Below are positions 1 through 6,427 of a DNA stretch of 20,781 nt, piece by piece. This DNA comes from JAKVJE01 sp047722305. GTDB taxonomy: Bacteria; Actinomycetota; Actinomycetes; Actinomycetales; Microbacteriaceae. The translations under genes and the position numbers were made by a program. The first letter of the stretch is position 1. The number at the start of each line of letters is the position of its first letter. The stretch lies in contig JBDNYM010000042.1 in NCBI GenBank assembly GCA_047722305.1, positions 1 through 20,781 on the forward strand. Direction: 5' to 3'. The notes under the pieces were generated by a model that did not search any database, was not told the origin of the DNA, and saw only the letters and a list, made by a program, of their open reading frames with translations.

Positions 1-1
1 C

Positions 2-61
2 GCCGGACGCGGTCAATCGCTCATCGTCTGGGCCATCGCGGACCGCCCCCTGCGACTGTGA
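2..61 (+). CDS. 3' end of an unidentified upstream gene (partial)
   Basis: The first 60 bases are open in one plus frame and end at TGA 59-61. The readable tail is AGRGQSLIVWAIADRPLRL, a hydrophobic stretch followed by a basic end, as at the cytoplasmic edge of a membrane segment. The stop lies 28 bases before the pyruvate kinase start, which suggests a gene directly upstream and possibly in the same transcript. The fragment is too short to identify a family, and a chance open frame cannot be excluded in DNA this GC-rich. Confidence 0.35.
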   Translation, partial: AGRGQSLIVWAIADRPLRL

Positions 62-89
62 GCCGCATCACCCGAGGAGAAGAACAGCA

Positions 90-1610
90 ATGACGCAGCC
101 CGAACCCCGACTCCGAGCCGAACCGACCCTGGCGAAAATCGTGGCCACCCTCGGCCCGGCCTCCGACACCGTCGAAACCATCACCGACCTCATCCACGCC
201 GGCATGAACGTCGCCCGCCTGAACCTCAGCCACGGCACCCACGACGTCCATGCCCGAACGTTCGCCAACATCAAGACGGCCGCTCAGCACTTCGAACGGC
301 CCATCGGCATCCTCGCCGACCTCCAAGGCCCCAAAATCCGGCTCGGCACCTTCGGCGCAGGAGAACACGTCCTCCGCCCCGGCGACCAGTTCGTCATCAC
401 CACCGACCCCGTCGCAGGCACCAGCGAGCGCGCCTCCACCACCTACCACGGTCTCCCCGGAGACTGCCGCCCCGGCGACCCGCTGCTCATCGACGATGGC
501 AACGTGCAACTCACCGTCACCGACGTCACCGACACCGATGTCACCTGCCGCGTCGAGGTCGGCGGCCGCATCTCCGATCACAAGGGCATCAGCCTCCCCG
601 GCGTCGCCGTCAGCGTCCCCGCTCTCAGCGAAAAGGACGAAGACGACCTCCGCTGGGCCCTCCGCATCGGCGTCGACATGATCGCGCTCTCCTTCGTGCG
701 CTCCGCCGACGACATCCGCCGCGTCCACGAGATCATGGACGAAGAAGACGTGCACCTGCCCGTCATCGCCAAAATCGAGAAGCCCCAGGCCATCGAGCAC
801 CTGCACGAGATCGTCGCCGCGTTCGACCTGATCATGATCGCCCGCGGCGACCTCGGCGTCGAAATGCCCCTCGAGCACGTCCCCGAAGTGCAGAAACGCG
901 CCATCGAACTCGCCCGGCAATGGGCCAAGCCCGTCATCGTCGCCACCCAGATGCTCGAATCCATGATCAGCAACCCGCGGCCCACCCGCGCCGAAGCCTC
1001 CGACTGCGCCAATGCCGTCCTCGACGGCGCCGATGCCCTCATGCTCAGCGGAGAGACCTCCGTCGGGGCCTACCCGGTCGAAGCCGTGCATACCATGCGC
1101 CGCATCATCGGCGCCACCGAAAAGGGCGGCCTCAAACGCATCCCGCCGCTGGGCACTGTGCCCCACACCCAATCCGGCGCCATCACCCGGGCCGCCGCCT
1201 CCGTGTCCGAGTTCCTCGCCGCCAAATACGTCTGCGTGTTCACCACCACCGGCGACTCGGCTCGCCGCATGGGACGTCTCCGCGAGCCCATCCCCATGAT
1301 CGCCTTCACCTACGACGAGGCCACCCGCCGCCGCATGAGCGTCATGTGGGGCGTGCGCTCCGTCATCGTGCCCTTCCTGCAGACCACCGACGAGATCGTG
1401 CTCAGCGTGGACACCTACCTCATCGACTCCGGCCTCGCCAACGTCGGCGACGTGGTCGTCATCGTGCTCGGCAGCCCGCCCGGCATCCCCGGCTCCACCA
1501 ACGACCTCCGCGTGCTGCGGGTCGGCGACGCCGTCAACGAAGCCGCCCCCGGGTACCGGCACGCGGCGGCGCAGCTCATGTCGATGACGGCCAAGTCGGT
1601 CAAGGAGTAG
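90..1610 (+). CDS. pyk: Pyruvate kinase
   Basis: This cytoplasmic enzyme transfers phosphate from phosphoenolpyruvate to ADP, the last step of glycolysis. The protein is 506 aa, slightly longer than the usual 470-480. The active-site signature IAKIEKPQAIEHL begins at residue 226, with catalytic lysine K228. It is followed by the metal-binding segment MIARGDLGVEMP and by VIVATQMLESM at 282-292. The N-terminal LAKIVATLGPASDT, the NLSHGTH segment and LADLQGPKIRLG are also family-typical, and the C-terminal allosteric domain is complete. The ATG is preceded by AGGAG at 75-79 with ten bases between, which supports this start. The gene ends in a strong hairpin and is the first member of the pyk-pdtaR-polA-rpsA-coaE backbone. 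Identification is secure. Confidence 0.98.
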   Translation: MTQPEPRLRAEPTLAKIVATLGPASDTVETITDLIHAGMNVARLNLSHGTHDVHARTFANIKTAAQHFERPIGILADLQGPKIRLGTFGAGEHVLRPGDQFVITTDPVAGTSERASTTYHGLPGDCRPGDPLLIDDGNVQLTVTDVTDTDVTCRVEVGGRISDHKGISLPGVAVSVPALSEKDEDDLRWALRIGVDMIALSFVRSADDIRRVHEIMDEEDVHLPVIAKIEKPQAIEHLHEIVAAFDLIMIARGDLGVEMPLEHVPEVQKRAIELARQWAKPVIVATQMLESMISNPRPTRAEASDCANAVLDGADALMLSGETSVGAYPVEAVHTMRRIIGATEKGGLKRIPPLGTVPHTQSGAITRAAASVSEFLAAKYVCVFTTTGDSARRMGRLREPIPMIAFTYDEATRRRMSVMWGVRSVIVPFLQTTDEIVLSVDTYLIDSGLANVGDVVVIVLGSPPGIPGSTNDLRVLRVGDAVNEAAPGYRHAAAQLMSMTAKSVKE

Positions 1611-1621
1611 GCGGCCCGGTT

Positions 1622-1653
1622 GCTCCCTCAGCCCAGGACGGGGCTGGGGGAGC
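1622..1653 (+). terminator. Hairpin terminator after pyk
   Basis: GCTCCCTCAGCCC (1622-1634) pairs with GGGCTGGGGGAGC (1641-1653) over 13 positions, with one G-U pair and the loop AGGACG. It lies 11 bases after the pyk stop. No T-run follows, which is common for high-GC actinobacteria. The inverted-repeat element at 1655 starts one base after it. Confidence 0.75.
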
Positions 1654-1654
1654 G

Positions 1655-1762
1655 GACGCTGCCGCACATTGATCGCGCGACGTTCGACATGATGACGACT
1701 ACGAACGGCTCAGCTCCGGAGCGACATGCCGAGCCTGCCCGCGATCAATGTGCAGCAGCGTC
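1655..1762. repeat. MITE-like element, copy 1 (108 bp)
   Basis: The left end (1655-1677) and the reverse complement of the right end (1740-1762) agree over 23 bases with one mismatch, reading GACGCTGCYGCACATTGATC and then GCG. The element is non-coding and 108 bp long. It shares its ends and a central block (CGGCTCAGCTCCGG at 1706-1719, offset 51) with the second copy at 1975, in the same orientation. No target-site duplication is obvious. Size, inverted ends and duplication fit a miniature inverted-repeat transposable element or another mobile palindromic repeat. The family is unknown to me. Confidence 0.6.
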
Positions 1763-1974
1763 GTAGTGCGGGCAGGAACGACGTGGCGGAAGCGCCTGCG
1801 GCCGTAGCGGTGCTCGAAGCCGGTATTCGGCCCTGTAGCGCGCGAACTCCGGGGATTCGGTGAGTTCTCCGACCACCCCTTCCAGCGCCGGGTCCAGGAT
1901 GCCAGGAGGCCATCGGCCCGCCGAGCAGTTCTGCGCTTCGCAGCGCTCAAGCGATCGGGTCGTCGAGAGCGACG
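1763..1974. other. Spacer between the two repeats; possible decayed coding remnant
   Basis: No convincing intact gene lies here. On the minus strand one frame gives a protein-like stretch (DPALEGVVGELTESPEFARY), and a second frame continues with FEHRYGRRRFRHVVPAR, as if a short coding segment had been frameshifted. Both run into the repeat end without a credible start or ribosome site. It could be a pseudogene fragment carried between the repeats, or chance. I recognise no family. Confidence 0.2.
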
Positions 1975-2083
1975 GACGCCGCTGCACACTGATCGGACAA
2001 ATCCTGCGAGCCGGAAAGAGCCGATCGGCTCAATTCCGGGAGAGCCGCATCAGGCCGCCCCGTGATCAGTGTGCAGCAGCGTC
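1975..2083. repeat. MITE-like element, copy 2 (109 bp)
   Basis: The ends 1975-1994 and 2064-2083 are inverted repeats, 19 of 20 matching (GACGCYGCTGCACACTGATC). The interior has CGGCTCAATTCCGG at offset 51, the same offset as in copy 1. It also holds a perfect 14-bp palindrome, GAGCCGATCGGCTC (2018-2031), flanked by CCGGAA and TTCCGG, so the element could fold as a cruciform or long hairpin. The interiors of the copies have diverged, which points to an old duplication or independent insertions of one family. Confidence 0.6.
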
Positions 2084-2123
2084 AGAACGGCGACCAGCCC
2101 CACGAGTTCGACCAGATCGGGGG

Positions 2124-2206
2124 GCGAGGGCTGGCGGACCGAACGACTCAGGATGTCGGCGCAGCCGACAGGTGCTCCTGCCGGAGTCCGATCCGCCAGC
2201 CCTCGC
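2124..2206. repeat. Long interrupted hairpin downstream of uraA
   Basis: A perfect 15-bp inverted repeat, GCGAGGGCTGGCGGA (2124-2138) with TCCGCCAGCCCTCGC (2192-2206), encloses further nested pairings: GACTC 2145-2149 with GAGTC 2184-2188, AGGA 2150-2153 with TCCT 2176-2179, and TGTCGG 2154-2159 with CCGACA 2165-2170. About 30 base pairs form with two one-sided bulges. It begins about 50 bases after the uraA stop on the minus strand, so it could end that transcript. It could equally be a mobile palindrome or a small structured RNA. Confidence 0.5.
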
Positions 2207-2256
2207 TCCCAGCTTCCGCCACAAACCCCTCGTTCAGATCAGACTTGGGAAAGCGC

Positions 2257-3627
2257 TCAGCTCAGCCCGCGCTCCACGTCCGTCCGTTCGGTGAGGTCGG
2301 TGGCGGAATCCGCCGCGGCCGTCCCCTCCGCGTCGTTGGACCAGTGCAGCCGGTCGATGACCCAGAACGCCAGCCCGAGCAGGATGCCGACGATGGTCGC
2401 CAGCGTCAGGCCGGTGAGCTGGAAGTGGGGGCCGATCTGGATGAACGCCCCGGACAGCCCGGTGACGAGCACCACCGACGACAGCACCAGGTTGCGCGAG
2501 CGGGCATAGTCGACCTTCGCCTCGACCAGCAGGCGCAGACCACTGGCCGCGATCATGCCGTAGAGCAGGAACACGACGCCGCCGATCACGGACCACGGGA
2601 TCGAGGAGATCAGGGCCGAGATGGGGGCGATGAAGGCGAAGATCGCCGAGAACACGGCCGCCCCGCCGATCACCCACACCGAGTACACCCGGGTGATGGC
2701 CATCACGCCGATGTTCTCGCCGTACGTGGTGGTCGGCACGGAGCCGACGAAGCCCGACAGCGTGGTCGAGAGCCCGTCGCTGAACAGGGTGCGCTGCAGA
2801 CCGGGCACCCCGTTGACGAGGTCGCGGCCGACGATCTTGCTCGTGACCTCCTGATGCCCGATGTGCTCGGTGATGACCACCAGCGCGGCCGGCGCGATCA
2901 CGGCGATGGCCTGCCAGCTGAACCGGGGGAGCTGGAAGTCGGGCAGCGCGAACACCGACGACGATGCGACCGCCGAGAAGTCGACCAGCCCCAGCAGGGC
3001 GGCCAGCACGTAGCCCACCACGATGGCGATCAGCACCGGGATCACGCCGAGGAAGCCGCGGAACAGGATCGAGCCGAACACCGCCACGCCCAGGGTGACG
3101 AGGAACACCACGATGTCCTTCCCGTCGCCGGCCTGCAGCACGGTGCCGCTGAACGTGTCGAAGACCGGGATCCCGGCCTCCTTGGCGGCCGTCCCCGCCA
3201 GGGTCAGGCCGATGAGCGCCACGATGGGCCCCATGGCGGCGGGCGGCAGGACGATGTCGATCCAGCGGGTGCCGAACAGCTTGATCAGCCCGGCGATGGC
3301 CATGATGATCAGGCCGACGACCACGAAGGCGCCCAGCGCGTACGGGTACTGGTCGGCGCGCGTGTGCCCGGAGGGGCCGATGATCACAGCGACCGGGGCC
3401 AGGAACGCGAAGCTCGATCCGAGGTAGGCCGGGGCCTTGCCCCGCGTGATGAGGATGAACAGCAGGGTGCCGACGCCGTTCATGAGCAGCACCACCCCGG
3501 GGTTCACGCCGAACAGCAGCGGCACCAGCACCGAGGCGCCGAACATGGCGAACACGTGCTGGATGCTGAGCGCGAGACCGCGCCACAGCGGCGGGCGTTC
3601 CTCGATCTGCAGGATGGGCTGCGACAT
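2257..3627 (-). CDS. uraA: Uracil permease (NCS2 family)
   Basis: This inner-membrane nucleobase-proton symporter takes up uracil for pyrimidine salvage. The protein is 456 aa and highly hydrophobic, consistent with the 14-segment NCS2 fold. Diagnostic stretches are LGSSFAFLAPV near the first third, the substrate-site motif TEHIGHQ in the middle, and the following FSDGLSTTLSGFVGSVPTTTYGENIGVMAITRVYS. The C-terminus is a charged cytoplasmic tail. The ATG has only a weak ribosome site (GAAGG in ACGAAGGTACCC), and no better in-frame start is seen. It is transcribed away from the dehydrogenase gene at 3898. A close relative transporting another pyrimidine or a xanthine-type base is possible, but the motifs favour UraA. 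Confidence 0.93.
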   Translation of the reverse strand: MSQPILQIEERPPLWRGLALSIQHVFAMFGASVLVPLLFGVNPGVVLLMNGVGTLLFILITRGKAPAYLGSSFAFLAPVAVIIGPSGHTRADQYPYALGAFVVVGLIIMAIAGLIKLFGTRWIDIVLPPAAMGPIVALIGLTLAGTAAKEAGIPVFDTFSGTVLQAGDGKDIVVFLVTLGVAVFGSILFRGFLGVIPVLIAIVVGYVLAALLGLVDFSAVASSSVFALPDFQLPRFSWQAIAVIAPAALVVITEHIGHQEVTSKIVGRDLVNGVPGLQRTLFSDGLSTTLSGFVGSVPTTTYGENIGVMAITRVYSVWVIGGAAVFSAIFAFIAPISALISSIPWSVIGGVVFLLYGMIAASGLRLLVEAKVDYARSRNLVLSSVVLVTGLSGAFIQIGPHFQLTGLTLATIVGILLGLAFWVIDRLHWSNDAEGTAAADSATDLTERTDVERGLS

Positions 3628-3692
3628 GGGTACCTTCGTCTCTCATTCGTCTCTACCGGGCGCGGTCAGGGGGGATGGACCGTGCCGTGGAG

Positions 3693-3698
3693 ATTGTA
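3693..3698 (-). promoter_or_regulatory. Predicted -10 box for uraA (TACAAT)
   Basis: On the minus strand TACAAT matches the sigma-70-type -10 consensus at five of six positions and stands out in GC-rich DNA. It would start a transcript with a leader of roughly 55-60 bases before the uraA ATG. No clear -35 hexamer is visible at 17 bases. Confidence 0.45.
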
Positions 3699-3761
3699 CG
3701 AACACGGTGTTGCGCCCCTGTTTCCGGACCCGGTCCTCGACGCCGTGCATGAGCGCTACAA

Positions 3762-3789
3762 CAGGTAACGGGAACCCCTATCAGGTAAC
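3762..3789. promoter_or_regulatory. Direct repeat CAGGTAAC x2, candidate operator
   Basis: CAGGTAAC occurs at 3762-3769 and 3782-3789, 20 bases apart and so on nearly the same face of the helix. Both lie in the uraA/dehydrogenase divergent region, upstream of the predicted -10 of the dehydrogenase gene. This suggests paired regulator sites, but no regulator is identified. Confidence 0.3.
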
Positions 3790-3820
3790 AAATATGGGGG
3801 AAACCGACACCCGCCGGCGA

Positions 3821-3850
3821 TTCGTTGATCGACGCCGACGGGGTTATTCT
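3821..3850 (+). promoter_or_regulatory. Predicted promoter of the butanediol dehydrogenase gene
   Basis: TTCGTT (3821-3826) and TATTCT (3845-3850) are separated by 18 bases. A start near 3857 would give a leader of about 40 bases before the ATG at 3898. The -10 is reasonable and the -35 is weak. Confidence 0.4.
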
Positions 3851-3897
3851 GGGCGTATCCGCACACCGACGTGCGGTCAGCACAATAGGAGTGTGAA

Positions 3898-4956
3898 ATG
3901 AAAGCAGCACGTTTTCATGCCGCGAAAGACATTCGCATCGAAGACATTCCCGAGCCTGAGACCCGTCCCGGCACGGTCAAGATCGACATCGCCTGGTGCG
4001 GCATCTGCGGCACCGACCTGCACGAGTACCTGGACGGGCCGATCTTCTGCCCCGAGCCCGGTCATCCGCACCCCCTGACCCACGAGGAGCCCCCAGTCAC
4101 CCTCGGCCACGAGTTCTCGGGCGTCATCTCCGAGGTCGGCGCCGGCGTCGACGGCCTGGCGATCGGCGATCACGTCGTCGTCGAGCCCTACATCGTCTGC
4201 GGCGAGTGCGGCCCGTGTAAGGCCGGCAAGTACAACCTGTGCGACAAGATGGGCTTCATCGGCCTGGCCGGCGCGGGCGGCGGCCTGGCCGAGAAGATCG
4301 TCGTCGAGCAGCGCTGGGTCCACAAGGTCAAGGATTCGGTGCCCCTGGACCAGGCCGCGGTCATCGAGCCGCTGACGGTGGCCGTGCACGCGGTCCGCAT
4401 CTCGGGCGCCCAGGCCGGGGAGTGGGCGCTGGTCGGCGGAGCCGGCCCGATCGGCCTGCTCACCGCCGCCGTCCTGAAGGGCGAGGGGCTGAAGGTCATC
4501 ATCTCCGAGGTCGCCGATCTGCGGAAGCAGAAGGCACAGGAGAGCGGCGTGGCCGACGTCATCATCGATCCTTCCCAGGAGGACCTCAAGGCGCGGGTAC
4601 TGGAGGTCACCGGCGGCGCCGGCGCCGATGCCGCCTTCGAGTGCGCGGGCGTGAACGTCGTGTTCGACGGTCTGCAGGATGCCCTGAAGCCGGGCGGGGT
4701 GCTCACCAACGTCTCCATCTGGGGACACGACGCCACCATCGACATGCACAAGCTCGTCAACAAAGAGCTCACCGTGCACGGCACCATCGGCTACGCGAAC
4801 GACCACCCGACCTCCATCAAGCTGGTCGAGGACGGCAAGGTCGATGTCACGCCGTTCATCACCGGCCGCATCGCCCTCGACGACCTGATCGACCAGGGCT
4901 TCAAGACCCTGATCGATCACAAGGACACGGCAGTGAAGATCCTCGTCCATCCGTGA
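3898..4956 (+). CDS. Zinc-dependent 2,3-butanediol dehydrogenase / acetoin reductase
   Basis: This medium-chain alcohol dehydrogenase of 352 aa probably interconverts acetoin and (R,R)-2,3-butanediol (or diacetyl and acetoin) with NAD(H) in the cytoplasm. The catalytic zinc ligands are visible as C37 (CGICGTD), H71 and E72 (GHEFSG) and E157 (EPLTVAVHA). Four cysteines for a structural zinc occur at C101, C104, C107 and C115. The nucleotide-binding loop GGAGPIG spans 180-186. The extended loop between C37 and H71, with the HPLT and EEPP segments, is typical of the butanediol dehydrogenase subgroup. AGGAG at 3887-3891 supports the start. The gene is monocistronic, with a strong terminator after it. 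Another secondary alcohol or polyol substrate is possible, because this subgroup is often over-annotated. Confidence 0.88.
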   Translation: MKAARFHAAKDIRIEDIPEPETRPGTVKIDIAWCGICGTDLHEYLDGPIFCPEPGHPHPLTHEEPPVTLGHEFSGVISEVGAGVDGLAIGDHVVVEPYIVCGECGPCKAGKYNLCDKMGFIGLAGAGGGLAEKIVVEQRWVHKVKDSVPLDQAAVIEPLTVAVHAVRISGAQAGEWALVGGAGPIGLLTAAVLKGEGLKVIISEVADLRKQKAQESGVADVIIDPSQEDLKARVLEVTGGAGADAAFECAGVNVVFDGLQDALKPGGVLTNVSIWGHDATIDMHKLVNKELTVHGTIGYANDHPTSIKLVEDGKVDVTPFITGRIALDDLIDQGFKTLIDHKDTAVKILVHP

Positions 4957-4989
4957 GCGCCGATCTCCCGATGAACTGAGTCCGGGATG

Positions 4990-5029
4990 AAGGGGCGGTG
5001 GCCGATGGCCGCCGCCCCTTTCCTGTTTT
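4990..5029 (+). terminator. Intrinsic terminator after the dehydrogenase gene
   Basis: AAGGGGCGGTGGCC (4990-5003) pairs with GGCCGCCGCCCCTT (5007-5020) over 14 positions with one G-U pair and a GAT loop. The T-rich tail TTCCTGTTTT follows. This is the best-formed intrinsic terminator in the window. Confidence 0.9.
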
Positions 5030-5045
5030 GTCCCCGATTCGCGTT

Positions 5046-5066
5046 TCATATATACGCAGAATATGA
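5046..5066. promoter_or_regulatory. Inverted repeat TCATAT-N9-ATATGA upstream of gntP, candidate operator
   Basis: TCATAT (5046-5051) and ATATGA (5061-5066) form a perfect 6-bp dyad in a short AT-rich island, 40-60 bases before the gntP start. The island also carries promoter-like hexamers (TTGTCC at 5028-5033, and TATACG or TATGAT as possible -10). This fits a dimeric repressor site overlapping the promoter of the gntP-glycerate kinase operon. The regulator is not encoded alongside. Confidence 0.4.
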
Positions 5067-5105
5067 TTAGCGGCGTTCCTCCTCGTCCCGAATCGCAGGT
5101 CTGCC

Positions 5106-6398
5106 GTGCCAGCCGTATCCGTCACCTGGGTCGGAGCCCTCATCGGGCTCGCCCTGGCCATCCTCCTCATCCTGCGCCGCCTGAACCCGGTGTACGCCCT
5201 GCTGCTGGGCGCCGTCGCCGGGGCGCTCGTCGGCGGCGCCGGGCTCGCCGGCACCGTCGATGTCGTGGTCGCCGGCACCCAGTCGGTCATGGGCACCGTC
5301 GTGCGCGTGCTCGCCGCCGGCGTGCTGGCCGGCGTGATGATGGAGTCGGGCGCCGCCGAGACCATCGCCTCGGCCATCGTCTCGCGACTGGGGGAGCGGT
5401 TCGCCATCCTCTCGCTCGCCCTCGCCACGATGGTGATCACCGCCGTGGGCGTGTTCATCCCGGTGGCGGTGCTGATCGTGGCCCCGATCGCCCTGGACGT
5501 GGGCAAGCGCCTGCACATCTCCAAACTGGCCCTGCTGGTCGCCCTCTCCGGCGGGGGCAAAGCCGGCAACGTCATCTCGCCCAACCCGAACACGATCACC
5601 GCGGCCAAGGCATTCGGCGTCGATCTCAGCAGCGCGATGATCGCCGCGGCCCTCCCGGCGCTGTTCGGCCTGGCGACGGCCGTGCTGCTCGCCTCGCTGC
5701 TGCGCCACCGCGGCGACCCGGTCGCCGACGACGACCTGGAGCAGCGGCCGGTGCGCGAGAATCTGCCCACCCTCGGCCGGGCGGTCGTCACCCCGGCCCT
5801 CGCCGTGGCGCTCCTGCTGCTCAACCCGGTGTCGAAGCTGCTGCGCATCCCCGGGCTGCAAGATCTGAACCTCGACTCGATGTACGTCCTGCCCGCGGCC
5901 GCGCTCATCGGCATGATCGCGATGGGCCACGCCGGACAGGTGCTCAAATACACGCGCGCCGGGCTGGCGCGCATGACCGACACCGTGCTCATCCTCATCG
6001 GCGCCGGCGCCATCGGCGGGCTGATCTCCGCCTCCGATCTGTCGGCCCGCATCGTCGATCTCGTCAAGGTCTCCGGCGTCTCAGGCACGCTGCTGGCCCC
6101 GCTGGCCGGGGTGCTGATGGCCGGCGCCGCCGCCTCCACCTCGACGGGCGTCATCCTCGCCACCGGGTCGTTCGGCAAGGCCATCCTCGGGTTCGGCGTC
6201 AGCCCGCTGGGCGCGGCGGTCATGGTGAACACGGGTGCCACCGTCATCGACCACCTGCCGCACGGCAACTACTTCCATGTCACCGGCGGCGCCGCCAAGC
6301 TGACGCTGCGCAAACGGATGGCAGCCGTCCCCTGGGAGGCGGCCGTCGGCCTGGTGATGACCATCGTCGCCACCATCGTCTACGGTTACCTCTTCTGA
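5106..6398 (+). CDS. GntP-family permease, probable glycerate or gluconate importer
   Basis: This inner-membrane proton symporter of the GntP family imports sugar acids. The protein is 430 aa with a dozen or so hydrophobic segments, close to the family's usual 440-450. Characteristic motifs are LVALSGGGKAGNVISPNPNT in the middle and the late segment with ASTSTGVILATGSF and NTGATVIDHLPHGNYFH. The gene starts at GTG 5106; the ATG at 5063 is in another frame. The ribosome site is poor (GCAGG). The glycerate kinase gene follows after 29 bases with a strong ribosome site, so the pair is almost certainly an operon, and that makes glycerate the likeliest substrate. Gluconate cannot be excluded from sequence alone. 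Confidence 0.88.
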   Translation: MPAVSVTWVGALIGLALAILLILRRLNPVYALLLGAVAGALVGGAGLAGTVDVVVAGTQSVMGTVVRVLAAGVLAGVMMESGAAETIASAIVSRLGERFAILSLALATMVITAVGVFIPVAVLIVAPIALDVGKRLHISKLALLVALSGGGKAGNVISPNPNTITAAKAFGVDLSSAMIAAALPALFGLATAVLLASLLRHRGDPVADDDLEQRPVRENLPTLGRAVVTPALAVALLLLNPVSKLLRIPGLQDLNLDSMYVLPAAALIGMIAMGHAGQVLKYTRAGLARMTDTVLILIGAGAIGGLISASDLSARIVDLVKVSGVSGTLLAPLAGVLMAGAAASTSTGVILATGSFGKAILGFGVSPLGAAVMVNTGATVIDHLPHGNYFHVTGGAAKLTLRKRMAAVPWEAAVGLVMTIVATIVYGYLF

Positions 6399-6427
6399 TG
6401 TCCGAAACCTCGCGAGGGAGGAGCCCC

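Noticed and set aside
21..1667. 548-residue open frame antisense to pyk
   Set aside because: Composition is D, G, H and V rich without domains, and it mirrors pyk codon structure. It is a by-product of high GC at third positions.
2062..3768. 568-residue plus-strand open frame across uraA
   Set aside because: Low-complexity D/R/H/Q-rich translation antisense to a clear permease. It starts inside the second repeat and has no ribosome site.
3681..3768. Short GTG frame of 28 codons (VPWRLYEHGVAPLF...) in the uraA/dehydrogenase gap
   Set aside because: The peptide looks protein-like but has no ribosome site or family match, and it runs over the predicted uraA promoter. A leader peptide or fragment cannot be proven.
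5063..5105. ATG at 5063 as the gntP start
   Set aside because: It is in a different frame from the permease. It is in frame with the glycerate kinase gene, only because that frame stays open across gntP.
6398..6427. ATG at 6398 as the glycerate kinase start
   Set aside because: It would add ten unconserved residues before the family N-terminus, and the strong ribosome site serves 6428.
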